From CAZKBP01 sp964551015 (lineage in GTDB: Bacteria; Bacteroidota; Bacteroidia; Cytophagales; Microscillaceae): 64,000 nucleotides of DNA. Below are positions 1-8,483 of the stretch, in pieces. The notes beneath the pieces were generated by a model. That model made no database searches, was not told the DNA's origin, and saw only the letters and a list, made by a program, of their open reading frames with translations. The first letter of the stretch is position 1. Each line of letters starts with the position of its first letter. Location: the NCBI GenBank assembly GCA_964551015.1, contig CAZKBP010000001.1, positions 62,001 through 126,000 of the forward strand, written 5' to 3'. Made by a program: the position numbers and the translations under genes.

Positions 1-95
1 CAATTTTAAGTATCTGTCCATAAAAGTGTCGGGAAAAACTTGAGGCCAAGCTTGGAAAAAAGCCCCTGAACTACTCACGATCAATAACTAATGAG

Positions 96-743
96 ATGCA
101 AGAACGAAAAGCAGAATTTCAATCACATTTATTTCTCTTCCTGAATGATTTGTTTGATAAAAGAGGCTACGAAATCCTGCTCAATCGGGAGCAATTTCGT
201 AAGAACAATCCCAGAGGATTTCAAAATATGATTCCTTCGGTGAGTATGTACGAAGATGTAAGCATTATCGAGATTAATCTTGGCGTGCGAATTCACCAGG
301 TGGAGGAATTGGCTCATCAATTTACGCAGACTCATCAAGATTTCAGGGCTGATACCAACACCATGATGGTATCGCTCGGGCGCTTGCAGGGTAAGAAGTA
401 CTTCCGCCACAAAGCCGCTAATCTGGATGAATTGAAGGTCGTTTGTGAAAAAATAGCAGAATTTATGACAAACCAAGGATTTGCCTTTTTAGAGCAAATG
501 TCGCACGTGGAGCATTTGGAACCACTAATCAACGCGCAACCTGAGCAACCTTGTTTGTACATCTACAACCAATATTATCGCTTTCTGAAAGGAATTATTT
601 TGGCTAAATTGAACTACAGTCCTAATCTGGATCAGCTCGTGGAAATTTACCACCAACAGATCAAAAAACAAGGATTGCCCGCAGAACAAAGGCAGCACTT
701 TGAGAAACTAGCCCTCTTTCTCAGAAGCTTTTCTCTCAATTGA
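96..743 (+). CDS. Conserved-looking hypothetical protein, 215 aa
   Basis: I do not recognise this protein. It has no signal peptide, no membrane segment and no obvious catalytic motif. The composition is that of a soluble cytoplasmic helical protein, with many Gln, Glu, Leu and Phe residues. The start is the ATG at 96; a second ATG at 91 lies in another frame. It is convergent with the rhodanese gene that ends at 773, and nothing nearby suggests a role. It is called coding because it is a long open frame with ordinary codon use and the opposite frame is much shorter. Confidence 0.75.
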   Translation: MQERKAEFQSHLFLFLNDLFDKRGYEILLNREQFRKNNPRGFQNMIPSVSMYEDVSIIEINLGVRIHQVEELAHQFTQTHQDFRADTNTMMVSLGRLQGKKYFRHKAANLDELKVVCEKIAEFMTNQGFAFLEQMSHVEHLEPLINAQPEQPCLYIYNQYYRFLKGIILAKLNYSPNLDQLVEIYHQQIKKQGLPAEQRQHFEKLALFLRSFSLN

Positions 744-772
744 CTTGGGTAACCGCCTGACATACAGCAAGG

Positions 773-1150
773 TTATCTGGCCTTGAGATTGATTTTCTTC
801 TTTTTAAGCTCACCTGACCAGGCTTTGATTCCTCTTTTGACATTGAATAAGCTGGTGAAGCCTTCTTTCGCCATTTTTTTGCAAGCGCGGGCACTACGTG
901 CGCCACTGCGACAGTAGACATAGTAGGTCTTTTGTTGGTCGAGCCGTCTTATCTTTTCCAGAAATTTTTCATCATCCACATGGATATTGATAGCATCTGG
1001 AATATGCCCTGCAATAAACTCTTGGGGGGAGCGTACATCTATGATCTTAATCCCTTTTTTGGATTGACTAAGCCTCTGTGAAAGCTCAATACCATTGATG
1101 CTTTGGTATGGCTTGCTAATATTCAATAATTGTAGAATTTTTCCGAACAT
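773..1150 (-). CDS. Rhodanese-like domain protein (single domain)
   Basis: A 125-residue single rhodanese domain, probably a cytoplasmic sulfur-carrier or persulfide-transfer protein. The CH2A-type motif IIDVRSPQEFIAGHIPDAIN lies near residues 35-55. The active-site loop YCRSGARSA near residues 79-87 carries the catalytic Cys followed by the phosphate/sulfur cradle ending in Arg. The N-terminal 20 residues resemble the leader segment of GlpE/PspE-like Bacteroidota proteins, and the C-terminus is Lys-rich. The sulfur acceptor cannot be told from the sequence. The suf genes lie about 1.2 kb upstream on the same strand, but another gene stands between them. Confidence 0.9.
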   Translation of the reverse strand: MFGKILQLLNISKPYQSINGIELSQRLSQSKKGIKIIDVRSPQEFIAGHIPDAINIHVDDEKFLEKIRRLDQQKTYYVYCRSGARSARACKKMAKEGFTSLFNVKRGIKAWSGELKKKKINLKAR

Positions 1151-1201
1151 AATGGTACTTAATCGTTGTGGATTGTGCGTTATGAGTGGCCGGTTTCTTG
1201 A

Positions 1202-1984
1202 TTATACTTTGGTGAGCCAGTTGAAGAGAATATCCTCGTTTTCTAAAAGATTACCAATCACATAAATCTCAGAATCGAGTAGGGCAGAGGCTTCCGTGGC
1301 TTTTTCACGAACTACGCCCACTCGGCGAGGTTTACGCGAGTGGACAAAGTGCATCTCGCCATTTTCTTTGATCAGAAAACCCACATGAGTATCCAGACCA
1401 ATGATGTAGATGCCATCATTTTGATTACCTAGGTGAGACATTAATCCATCAAAATCATTATCACGGATCGTTTTGATATTTTGGTAAAGGCACACATTCT
1501 CAATCAATTCGCGCGAAGCTTTTCTGGACAGATGATACTTATCCAAGCGAAAGCCTGCGTGCCGGAGTACCGTAGTCACAAAATAGCCACAGGCAATCGC
1601 TCCCTCACGGGGTCTTTCGGTGGTGCCATTAAAATCCCATTCGGTTTCGTACCAAAAAGGAATCAGGTGATCTTTGACGGTATTGAAGATGTACCCCTGA
1701 ATTTGCCGCATGATCTCCGCTTTTTGTTCGGGGGTAGCCTGGTGGTAATATTCTGTAAAACGGAATTGCTGGGTTTTGATTTCTACCTTGAGGCTATCGT
1801 ATTTGGCCAGATGCTCTTTGAGATTAAAGATGCGAAAAGGGCCTTCGATGGGCGTGAGTATATAGCGTTCTTGATTGGGAACAGGAACTCTAATCAAGGT
1901 AAAAGTAAAAAACATCCCCAATACAATCACTGAGGTAAGATAATATAAAAAGTAGCTCTGCTTTTGTGATTCAATATACTTCAT
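1202..1984 (-). CDS. Membrane-anchored NlpC/P60-like cysteine peptidase family protein
   Basis: The open frame runs back to a TTG at 2014, but the ATG at 1984 (MKYIESQKQS) is the more likely start. One transmembrane helix follows (TSVIVLGMFFTFTLI), so the rest is probably periplasmic or surface-exposed. In the long frame a candidate papain-like triad is C142 (ACGYFVTTVLRHAGF, like the NlpC/P60 nucleophile helix), H210 (DTHVGFLI) and H225. The role is inferred to be cell-wall or peptide amide cleavage. The match rests on the motif pattern only; transglutaminase-like or CHAP-like folds are alternatives. The gene stands alone behind a 394-base upstream region with hairpins. Confidence 0.6.
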   Translation of the reverse strand: MKYIESQKQSYFLYYLTSVIVLGMFFTFTLIRVPVPNQERYILTPIEGPFRIFNLKEHLAKYDSLKVEIKTQQFRFTEYYHQATPEQKAEIMRQIQGYIFNTVKDHLIPFWYETEWDFNGTTERPREGAIACGYFVTTVLRHAGFRLDKYHLSRKASRELIENVCLYQNIKTIRDNDFDGLMSHLGNQNDGIYIIGLDTHVGFLIKENGEMHFVHSRKPRRVGVVREKATEASALLDSEIYVIGNLLENEDILFNWLTKV

Positions 1985-2095
1985 GACCGAGGCATAGATA
2001 ATGTTAGTTCTCAAACCATCCTAGCTGAGACGGGAGTTTAAGAGCAAACAGAAAGAAACCTGATTAGGTAGCCCAGCTAAACTTAGTCCAAGTTA

Positions 2096-2125
2096 CAACT
2101 TCTTGTGGCTTACTCCAAGAAGTTG
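2096..2125. repeat. Perfect 10-bp inverted repeat
   Basis: CAACTTCTTG (2096-2105) pairs with CAAGAAGTTG (2116-2125) across a 10-nt loop. No T-run follows on either strand, so this is less like a terminator than like an operator or an RNA hairpin in the leader of the minus-strand gene at 1984. Confidence 0.5.
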
Positions 2126-2281
2126 GGATGGCTAGGCCAACATAATTTGCTTTGTACTTAGGGCATTTCTTAGAATAAGGTTTCTTGGTGTACGCTTTCC
2201 TCCTAGTTTAGTGAATGGGTTTTCAAATTCTATACCTTTCCTCAGTTTTTGAGGAGTAAGTACGTCATTTTGTAACTTATT

Positions 2282-2297
2282 CCTTACGCGCGTAAGG
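2282..2297. repeat. 16-bp perfect palindrome CCTTACGCGCGTAAGG
   Basis: Both halves match exactly with no spacer, which is typical of a dimeric regulator site. It sits 82 bases downstream of the sufD stop and about 300 bases upstream of the NlpC-like start. A T5 run follows on the plus strand, but no plus-strand gene ends here, so a terminator role is unlikely. Confidence 0.45.
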
Positions 2298-2378
2298 TTT
2301 TTCTATTTAATGAGCTTGATTTTCTATCTATCTTTTTCTCAGGTTAAGACATTTTTATCAAAATTTTAAAAAAAGTGG

Positions 2379-3704
2379 CTACTTTCTCAATCTTTGAGCC
2401 ACGATATTGGCCAAGTATTCTCGGACAGATTCTACCGTGATTTTCTCTATGATTTCATTTCCAAAAGCAAAGATTAAAAGAGCACGTGCTTCTGAAGCCA
2501 CGATTCCGCGCGAACGTAAATAAAAAAGTGCCTGCTCATCCAGACTACCCGTGGTGGCTCCGTGAGAGCATTTTACATCATCTGCCCAAATTTCTAGCTG
2601 CGGCTTCGTGTTGATAGAAGCTTGGTCAGTCAACAAAATATTGCGATTTTGCTGATAAGCATTGGTTTTTTGGGCGGCTTGTCGCACGTAAATTTTCCCG
2701 TTAAACACACCCGTAGACTGGTCATCCAGAATTCCTTTGTACAACTCGTTGCTGACGGCGTGAGGTTGTCGGTGGTCGGCCACGGAATGGTTGTCCACGT
2801 GGGTTTTACCTTTTAGCATATAAAGCCCGTACATATTAGACTCGATGTGCTCTCCGTCTAGGGTGATATTCAGGTTATTGCGGATTAAACCTCCATTGAG
2901 CGAAATGGTGGTATTGGTATAAGTGCTCTGCTTTGCCTGATAGATTTGAGTAGTGCCAATGTAGTAGCTTTGTGCCTGATCGTTTTGGATTTTGCAATGC
3001 GTCACATAAGCATCTTCTTGCACTACTATTTCCGTAACGGCATTATTAAAGCTATGATGTGTTCCCAGCGTATCAATCTTATCAATCAGTGAGAGTTGGC
3101 TGTTCTTGCCCACTACGAACAAGCAACGTGGTTGGACGGCTACATTTTCCTGACGAGCATCGCTGATAAAGTGTAGTACCACGGGAGCCTCCACGACTTG
3201 CCCGTCTGGCACACGAAGAAACAGACCTTGCTCCGCAAAAGCGGTATTAAGCGCGGTAAAAGCTTCTTGCTCAGTATTTCCAAAACGTGCAAAGTGCTGA
3301 TCGACTAAGGCAGGGTTTGCCTGATAGGCTTCTCCTAAGTCTTGAATCAGCAATTGCTTTTCGTTGCTGACAATATGAGATAAATCTTTTCGGAAAACAC
3401 CATTAACAAAAAAGAGAACATTGGCTTCCATCTCCGGTAAACGCAGCGTCTGAGTATCTTCGGCTTTTAGCTCAGAGATGCTATCAAAATTGTAAGCATT
3501 CTTTAGAATTTTGTTGACATTGGTGTATTTCCACTCCTCGTGCTTGGTATTTGGGAAACCCAAGTGCTTGAAATGCTGCATTGCCTCTTGGCGCTTTTGA
3601 TGCAGAGGGGAGTTTTTATGCCCATTTATTTTATCTTCTAAGGCTTGGAAGCGAGCCTCCAGAGCCTGATGTAATTCAGGAATATCTATTTGTGTCTTAC
3701 TCAT
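2379..3704 (-). CDS. sufD: Fe-S cluster assembly protein SufD
   Basis: SufD is a scaffold subunit of the SUF iron-sulfur cluster machinery (SufBC2D complex) in the cytoplasm. The 441-residue length and the SufB/SufD beta-helix core fit. The conserved C-terminal block is present: NTKPQLEIWADDVKCSHGAT near residues 365-380, followed by DEQALFYLRSRGI. The N-terminal helical segment contains the EEWKYTNV motif that is common in SufD. It lies downstream of the pentapeptide gene and sufC on the same strand, with an 83-base gap. sufB and sufS are not in the neighbouring sequence, which is unusual for the typical sufBCDS order. Confidence 0.95.
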   Translation of the reverse strand: MSKTQIDIPELHQALEARFQALEDKINGHKNSPLHQKRQEAMQHFKHLGFPNTKHEEWKYTNVNKILKNAYNFDSISELKAEDTQTLRLPEMEANVLFFVNGVFRKDLSHIVSNEKQLLIQDLGEAYQANPALVDQHFARFGNTEQEAFTALNTAFAEQGLFLRVPDGQVVEAPVVLHFISDARQENVAVQPRCLFVVGKNSQLSLIDKIDTLGTHHSFNNAVTEIVVQEDAYVTHCKIQNDQAQSYYIGTTQIYQAKQSTYTNTTISLNGGLIRNNLNITLDGEHIESNMYGLYMLKGKTHVDNHSVADHRQPHAVSNELYKGILDDQSTGVFNGKIYVRQAAQKTNAYQQNRNILLTDQASINTKPQLEIWADDVKCSHGATTGSLDEQALFYLRSRGIVASEARALLIFAFGNEIIEKITVESVREYLANIVAQRLRK

Positions 3705-3787
3705 AAAACAGTTTTCCGTTGTGGGTTGTCAGTTAGTTTTTTCTGGATAAATGAGTTTATTAGAATGTTCCGAGTCAAATTTTGTTC

Positions 3788-4357
3788 TTAGATCAACGCA
3801 TCTCGTTTGACTCCTACCAAGATGGCATTCTTAAAACGGGTACGCCGATCTATTTGGCATCCACGAAAATCAGAACCACTTAGATCGCAATTCTCAAAGT
3901 CGGTTTTGAGCAAACTAGCTCCACGAAAATCACAATTTCTCATATCTGAGCGCGAAAAATCGGCAGCATAGAGATCTGCTTTCTGAAAAGAACACCCATT
4001 GAGAATAGAATCAACAAAAAGACTACCTTCTAAATCGGCTTCTGTCCAATGGCATTGAGGAGCATAAACACCTGCACAATCTGCATAAGATAAGGAAATA
4101 CCAGCCAGATTGATCTCTTTTAAATTGTTGAAGCTCAATTTAGCCTGCTCTCCCTTCGGTTCATTGGGATTGGACTGACGATATACGCCAAAGATAAGAT
4201 TTTTGATATAAAATGTTTCCCAATAACCACCTGCTCCACCGTGCTCTAAGAAAATATGATGTTGCACGAGTATTTCTCCGAACGCCTCCTCAGAAAGCAC
4301 GGGGGCGGTACATATCATTTCTTTCATAGCTTGGCGTGTCTGCTCAAAACTGGACAT
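3788..4357 (-). CDS. Pentapeptide-repeat protein between sufC and sufD
   Basis: This 189-residue protein has an N-terminal helical region of about 75 residues. About 17 pentapeptide repeats follow (A[D/N]LxX pattern, for example ADLEG, ADLYAADFSR, CDFRGASL, CDLSGSDFRGC), which predict a right-handed quadrilateral beta-helix. There is no signal peptide. It is transcribed with sufC (96-base gap) and sufD (83-base gap), so co-expression with Fe-S assembly is likely. The function is unknown. Known pentapeptide proteins include gyrase-protecting DNA mimics, but nothing here indicates that role. Confidence 0.85.
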   Translation of the reverse strand: MSSFEQTRQAMKEMICTAPVLSEEAFGEILVQHHIFLEHGGAGGYWETFYIKNLIFGVYRQSNPNEPKGEQAKLSFNNLKEINLAGISLSYADCAGVYAPQCHWTEADLEGSLFVDSILNGCSFQKADLYAADFSRSDMRNCDFRGASLLKTDFENCDLSGSDFRGCQIDRRTRFKNAILVGVKRDALI

Positions 4358-4453
4358 AAGCTTTTTTTAATGAAAAAATAAAAATTGAAGGAGTTAAAGA
4401 ATTATTTCTACGGTTCATTCCTTCATTTTCACTCTTTCCTACGCTCATCAGAA

Positions 4454-5206
4454 TTAGGCGGTGGCTTCGGCCTTGATCCAGTCGTAGCCTTTCTCTTCTA
4501 GTTCTAAGGCAAGCTCTTTGTTACCAGACTTCACGATACGGCCATTGTAGAGCACGTGCACGAAATCAGGGACAATGTAGTCCAGTAGGCGCTGATAGTG
4601 CGTTACGACGATGGTGGCATTATCCTTACCGCGAAGTTTGTTGACACCGTCGGCTACAATGCGCAAGGCATCTATATCCAAACCAGAGTCTGTCTCATCT
4701 AGGATGGCCAATTTTGGTTCTAAGATGGCCATTTGGAAAATCTCGTTGCGTTTTTTCTCTCCACCCGAGAACCCTTCGTTGAGTGAGCGTTTGAGTAGCT
4801 CATCACTAATTTCTACCAATTTGGCCTTTTCTCTGAAGGTTTTCAAGAAACTGACGGCGTCCATGGGTTCTTCTCCTCGGTATTTGCGAATTTCGTTGAC
4901 AGCAGTTTTGAGAAAATTAGTGGTGGTAACGCCTGGAATCTCCACGGGATACTGGAAGGCGAGAAAAATGCCTTCGGCAGCTCTTTCTTCGGGAGCCAAT
5001 TCTATCAAGTCTTTGCCCCGATACTCGATTTGCCCTTCTTCTACTTCATAGTCTTCTCTTCCGGCAAGTACAGAAGCTAAGGTACTTTTGCCAGAGCCAT
5101 TTGGCCCCATGATGGCGTGGATTTCGCCGGCATTTACTTCCAGATTAATTCCTTTAAGAATGGTTTTGCCATCAATGGAAGCTTTGAGGTTATTTATTTT
5201 CAGCAT
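4454..5206 (-). CDS. sufC: Fe-S cluster assembly ATPase SufC
   Basis: SufC is the ABC-type ATPase of the SUF system; it drives conformational change of SufB/SufD and is not a transporter. The 250 residues contain Walker A GPNGSGKST (about 34-42), the SufC-specific signature FSGGEKKRNEI, and Walker B LAILDETDSGLDID with the SufC-typical 'ETDSGLD' in place of 'DEPTSGLD'. The H-loop is VVTHYQRLL. It starts at the ATG at 5206. It is the first gene of a minus-strand group sufC / pentapeptide / sufD, and no sufB precedes it. Confidence 0.96.
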   Translation of the reverse strand: MLKINNLKASIDGKTILKGINLEVNAGEIHAIMGPNGSGKSTLASVLAGREDYEVEEGQIEYRGKDLIELAPEERAAEGIFLAFQYPVEIPGVTTTNFLKTAVNEIRKYRGEEPMDAVSFLKTFREKAKLVEISDELLKRSLNEGFSGGEKKRNEIFQMAILEPKLAILDETDSGLDIDALRIVADGVNKLRGKDNATIVVTHYQRLLDYIVPDFVHVLYNGRIVKSGNKELALELEEKGYDWIKAEATA

Positions 5207-5344
5207 AGACTTTTGCTATAGTAGATTTTGATTCAAAAAATAGATATATCTTCTGCAAACTTCAGAAAGTTTTATTTATATTCATTCCAAATAACTGAAA
5301 AAATTGGAAATAGTTATGAGATTTTGCCAATAATCAGTCTTTGA

Positions 5345-6439
5345 TTAGCCTTTGAAACCAATTTTGGCTCCATTTTGATTTATAAATTCTCTTTCTTTTT
5401 GATTGTATACATCGGTAAGCGTCATGGGTTCTTGGATTTTGACCTGAAAGCCAAGCTGGTCGGAAAGACGCTGCGCTTTTTCGGGAGTCAATTTTTTGAA
5501 TTCATAAGAAGCAATCAAACGGCCCTTTCGGAGCAGTGCCTGATCTATCTTACTGATGTGAATATTGAAGGTGCATAAAATCTGGATATTCAAGCAATCA
5601 GAAAGTAGCCCATCTGCGATATTTAGGAGGTTAGAAACGGATACGTTGCGTCCGTTTTCTCTGGCTTCCACGATATTTTCAGCATCTTCTACAATCAAAA
5701 CCGAGTTAGGATTGTCGATCAGTAGGGGTAAGAAATCAGGGGAGGCAATTTTATGGGCAAATTCGGGAGAGATGTAAATCATCCGCTTGTTAATCAGCGA
5801 AGTAAGATAGCGGATATAACTGGTCTTGCCCGTACCCGGAATTCCGTGGAGTAATACAATTCCCTTATCATTGGGTAGGTTGAGGCGGTCAATAATTAAT
5901 TGATGCACGGGCAGAAAATCATCATTATAATTTTCCTCAATAGACATGGGATATTTTTTGACCTCAAAATCCTGCAAATAAAGTCCGCGACTTTCGTAGA
6001 GCAGAAAAATCTTGCTTTCGGCCTTGGTCATTTCTTCTTGAAAACAACTTTTAATATCCACTGCCAATTCATCCAATTTGGCTTGGGGCACTTGATCGCC
6101 ATACAGAATTTTCACTTCATTATCTGTAGCATCGACGTGAAGAAATAAGTCAGGGCGAACCTGAATTAGAAAAATGTGTAAAATCAGTTTGTCCTCAGAT
6201 TTGGAGTAGCCGTGATACTTCCAGATGTAATCAGGATCATTTTGGTACTTTTGAGTGAGCAACTGATAGAGTTCCTGTACCTTGAGGTGATCATTGAAGG
6301 TGATAATATTCGGAAAGCTATTGTTGATAGCAATGAAATAATAGGAAGGTTCAATCTGGCATTGGTAGTCTATGATGTCGCCATAGCTGAAATTAACTCC
6401 AAGTCGGGGGGGGATATGTTTAAGTATATGATTTTTCAT
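5345..6439 (-). CDS. BCS1-like AAA-family ATPase
   Basis: A single AAA module sits in the C-terminal half: Walker A HGIPGTGKTS, Walker B SVLIVEDAE, sensor-1 like LCTFN, and the arginine-finger-type ALLRKGRLIASYEF, the pattern seen in BCS1/AAA ATPases. The N-terminal 190 residues carry no known domain and probably form the substrate-specific part. The frame extends to 6499, but the ATG at 6439 (MKNHILKHIPPRL) is preferred because the extra residues are hydrophobic and lack family character. It is a single gene between sufC and pckA. The substrate is unknown; protein remodelling is the family role. Confidence 0.85.
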   Translation of the reverse strand: MKNHILKHIPPRLGVNFSYGDIIDYQCQIEPSYYFIAINNSFPNIITFNDHLKVQELYQLLTQKYQNDPDYIWKYHGYSKSEDKLILHIFLIQVRPDLFLHVDATDNEVKILYGDQVPQAKLDELAVDIKSCFQEEMTKAESKIFLLYESRGLYLQDFEVKKYPMSIEENYNDDFLPVHQLIIDRLNLPNDKGIVLLHGIPGTGKTSYIRYLTSLINKRMIYISPEFAHKIASPDFLPLLIDNPNSVLIVEDAENIVEARENGRNVSVSNLLNIADGLLSDCLNIQILCTFNIHISKIDQALLRKGRLIASYEFKKLTPEKAQRLSDQLGFQVKIQEPMTLTDVYNQKEREFINQNGAKIGFKG

Positions 6440-6558
6440 GTTCCAGCAAAAAAAGAAAGCAGTCAAAGGCAATTTTGAATCAAGAAGCAATATATACAAA
6501 ATAGTTTAGCCTAAGAAAAAAAAGGCAAACTCCTTGAAAATCCCTTTACAAACAACAA

Positions 6559-6592
6559 ACCTGCTAGGTCTTAGAGAGCAGACCTAGCAGGT
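6559..6592 (-). terminator. 13-bp perfect hairpin downstream of pckA
   Basis: ACCTGCTAGGTCT (6559-6571) pairs perfectly with AGACCTAGCAGGT (6580-6592) across an 8-nt loop, 37 bases beyond the pckA stop on the minus strand. A T/G-rich tract follows on the minus strand. Hairpins with an ACCTGCTAGG core are, to my recollection, recurrent in Bacteroidota intergenic regions, so this may be a REP-like element serving as terminator. Confidence 0.65.
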
Positions 6593-6628
6593 GCTATGAA
6601 GTAGCGTTTTACTGTATCAATATTTGGA

Positions 6629-8248
6629 TTAGGCCTGATTACCTACATCTTCTCGTGGTACAGGAGCACCAGACATAATTTCTTCATTGGCATATTCTCT
6701 AAATTGCTCGAAGTTTTTGATAAAGGCACTGGCTAAGAAATTAGATTTCGCGTAAAAAGCCTCATCGTCTCCCCACATTCTTCTGGGGCTGAGTACTTCC
6801 ACGGGTACGCCCGGGCAAGAGCTAGGAATAGACACTCCAAAGATGGTATGCTTACGATAGCCTACTTGGTTGAGCTTGCCTTCTAAGGCGGCTGTGATCA
6901 TAGCTCGGGTAAAGCCCAATTTGATCCGACTACCAACCCCGTAAGGGCCACCTGACCAACCCGTGTTGACTAGCCAAACATTCACCTCATTTTCTTCCAT
7001 TTTATGGCCGAGCATTTCGGCATATTTGGTCGGGTGTAGGGGCAAGAAAGGCGAGCCGAAACAAGCACTAAATACCGCCTGAGGCTCAGTTACACCTGCT
7101 TCTGTGCCTGCTACCTTGGCTGTGTAGCCCGAGATAAAGTGATACATGGCCTGGCCTTTATTCAGTTTAGAGATGGGAGGCAAGACTCCGTAAGCATCAC
7201 AGGTTAGGAAAAATATATGGTTAGGAATACCTCCTACGGAAGGCTCTACGATATTGTCGATATGGTGAATGGGATATGCCGTTCGGGTATTTTCGGTTAC
7301 TTCGGTATTGAAATAATCTACCGAACGTGTACCCGGGATAAAGCGGGTATTTTCTAAGATCGCTCCGTGGCGAATCGCGCGGAAAATATCTGGTTCGCTT
7401 TCTTCGGTAAGCTTCACTACTTTGGCGTAGCAGCCTCCCTCGAAGTTAAAGACCGACTCGTTTGTCCAGCCGTGCTCATCATCGCCGATGAGCTGGCGGG
7501 CGGGGTCGGCAGAGAGGGTGGTTTTGCCAGTACCTGAGAGGCCGAAATAAATAGCGGTATCTCCACTTTCGCCTACATTGGCGGAGCAGTGCATGGGGAA
7601 GACATCGCGTTCGGGAAGCATGTAATTGAGCACCGAGAAGATGCCCTTTTTCATTTCTCCGGCATAGCCAGTGCCTCCGATAATAATCAAGCGTTCTGTA
7701 ACATTCAAAATGGCAAAATTGCCCTGGCGAGTACCATCTACCTCAGGATCAGCAAAAAAATCTGGATCATTGATAATGGTAAAAGTAGGCTCAAAATTGG
7801 CTAGTTCTTCTCTACTTGGGCGAAGGAACATATTATAGCAAAATAGGTTATGCCAAGCTCGCGTGTTGATAACACGAATATTGAGTCGGTATTTGTCTTC
7901 GGCTCCGGCGTAAGCATCCCGAATGAAGAGGTCTTTGCCATCTAAATTTTTAACAAGCTTATCTTTGAGTTGATTAAATTTTTCTGGCTCAAAAGGCATA
8001 TTAATATCCCCCCACCATACTTTATCTGCCGTTTGCTCATCTTTGACGATAAAACGGTCTTTGGGTGAGCGTCCCGTAAATTTGCCTGTATCGCACATTA
8101 AGGCACCCGTATCATTGAGGCATCCTTCGCCACGAGATAAGGCGAGCTCGATAAGCTCAGCGGGAGTCAGGTTCCAATAGATGGAAGAGTCTTTAAAATC
8201 TCCAATGTACGCTAATCCTTTATGTGGTGTAATTCCCTTGTAATCCAT
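6629..8248 (-). CDS. pckA: Phosphoenolpyruvate carboxykinase (ATP)
   Basis: PckA catalyses oxaloacetate + ATP to phosphoenolpyruvate + CO2 + ADP, the first committed step of gluconeogenesis, in the cytoplasm. At 539 residues it has the length of the ATP-dependent family. The kinase-1a P-loop GLSGTGKTTLS lies near residue 240. Other family blocks are the substrate-site FTGRSPKDRFIV, the PEPCK-specific HCSANVGESGDTAIYFGL, and the metal-binding region LIGDDEHGW. It starts at the ATG at 8248 and is single, with its own hairpin terminator. Confidence 0.97.
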   Translation of the reverse strand: MDYKGITPHKGLAYIGDFKDSSIYWNLTPAELIELALSRGEGCLNDTGALMCDTGKFTGRSPKDRFIVKDEQTADKVWWGDINMPFEPEKFNQLKDKLVKNLDGKDLFIRDAYAGAEDKYRLNIRVINTRAWHNLFCYNMFLRPSREELANFEPTFTIINDPDFFADPEVDGTRQGNFAILNVTERLIIIGGTGYAGEMKKGIFSVLNYMLPERDVFPMHCSANVGESGDTAIYFGLSGTGKTTLSADPARQLIGDDEHGWTNESVFNFEGGCYAKVVKLTEESEPDIFRAIRHGAILENTRFIPGTRSVDYFNTEVTENTRTAYPIHHIDNIVEPSVGGIPNHIFFLTCDAYGVLPPISKLNKGQAMYHFISGYTAKVAGTEAGVTEPQAVFSACFGSPFLPLHPTKYAEMLGHKMEENEVNVWLVNTGWSGGPYGVGSRIKLGFTRAMITAALEGKLNQVGYRKHTIFGVSIPSSCPGVPVEVLSPRRMWGDDEAFYAKSNFLASAFIKNFEQFREYANEEIMSGAPVPREDVGNQA

Positions 8249-8425
8249 AATTTTTAATTTTTAATTAATCAAACCGTCAGTCTGTCATGCTTGCTATCAA
8301 CAAAGAAAACAATTTATTAAAAAAATGGAGTGATTTATGTCATTTTAATAAAGTTCAATTCATCTTTTTTGGAGATTAATTTTACAAAGAAGAAAAAAAT
8401 AGACTTATCATCAAATAATCTGCAT

Positions 8426-8460
8426 AAAAAAAGGATAGTCTCTGTTTGGCAGACTATCCT
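8426..8460 (-). terminator. Rho-independent terminator of the L,D-transpeptidase-like gene
   Basis: On the minus strand a perfect 10-bp stem (AGGATAGTCT/AGACTATCCT, plus-strand 8432-8441 and 8451-8460) with a 9-nt loop is followed by seven T. It lies 24 bases after the stop of the gene ending at 8484. Confidence 0.85.
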
Positions 8461-8483
8461 ATCCATTGGGGCAGATGAATGGA

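Larger units (their letters stand above)
1985..2378. other. Intergenic region with several perfect inverted repeats
   Basis: No gene is visible here. The region is the 5' flank of the minus-strand NlpC-like gene and the 3' flank of sufD. It contains three separate hairpins: a 10-bp perfect stem at 2096-2125, a 6-bp stem at 2239-2255, and a 16-bp perfect palindrome at 2282-2297. Any of these could be the sufD terminator or an operator for the downstream gene. Confidence 0.6.
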
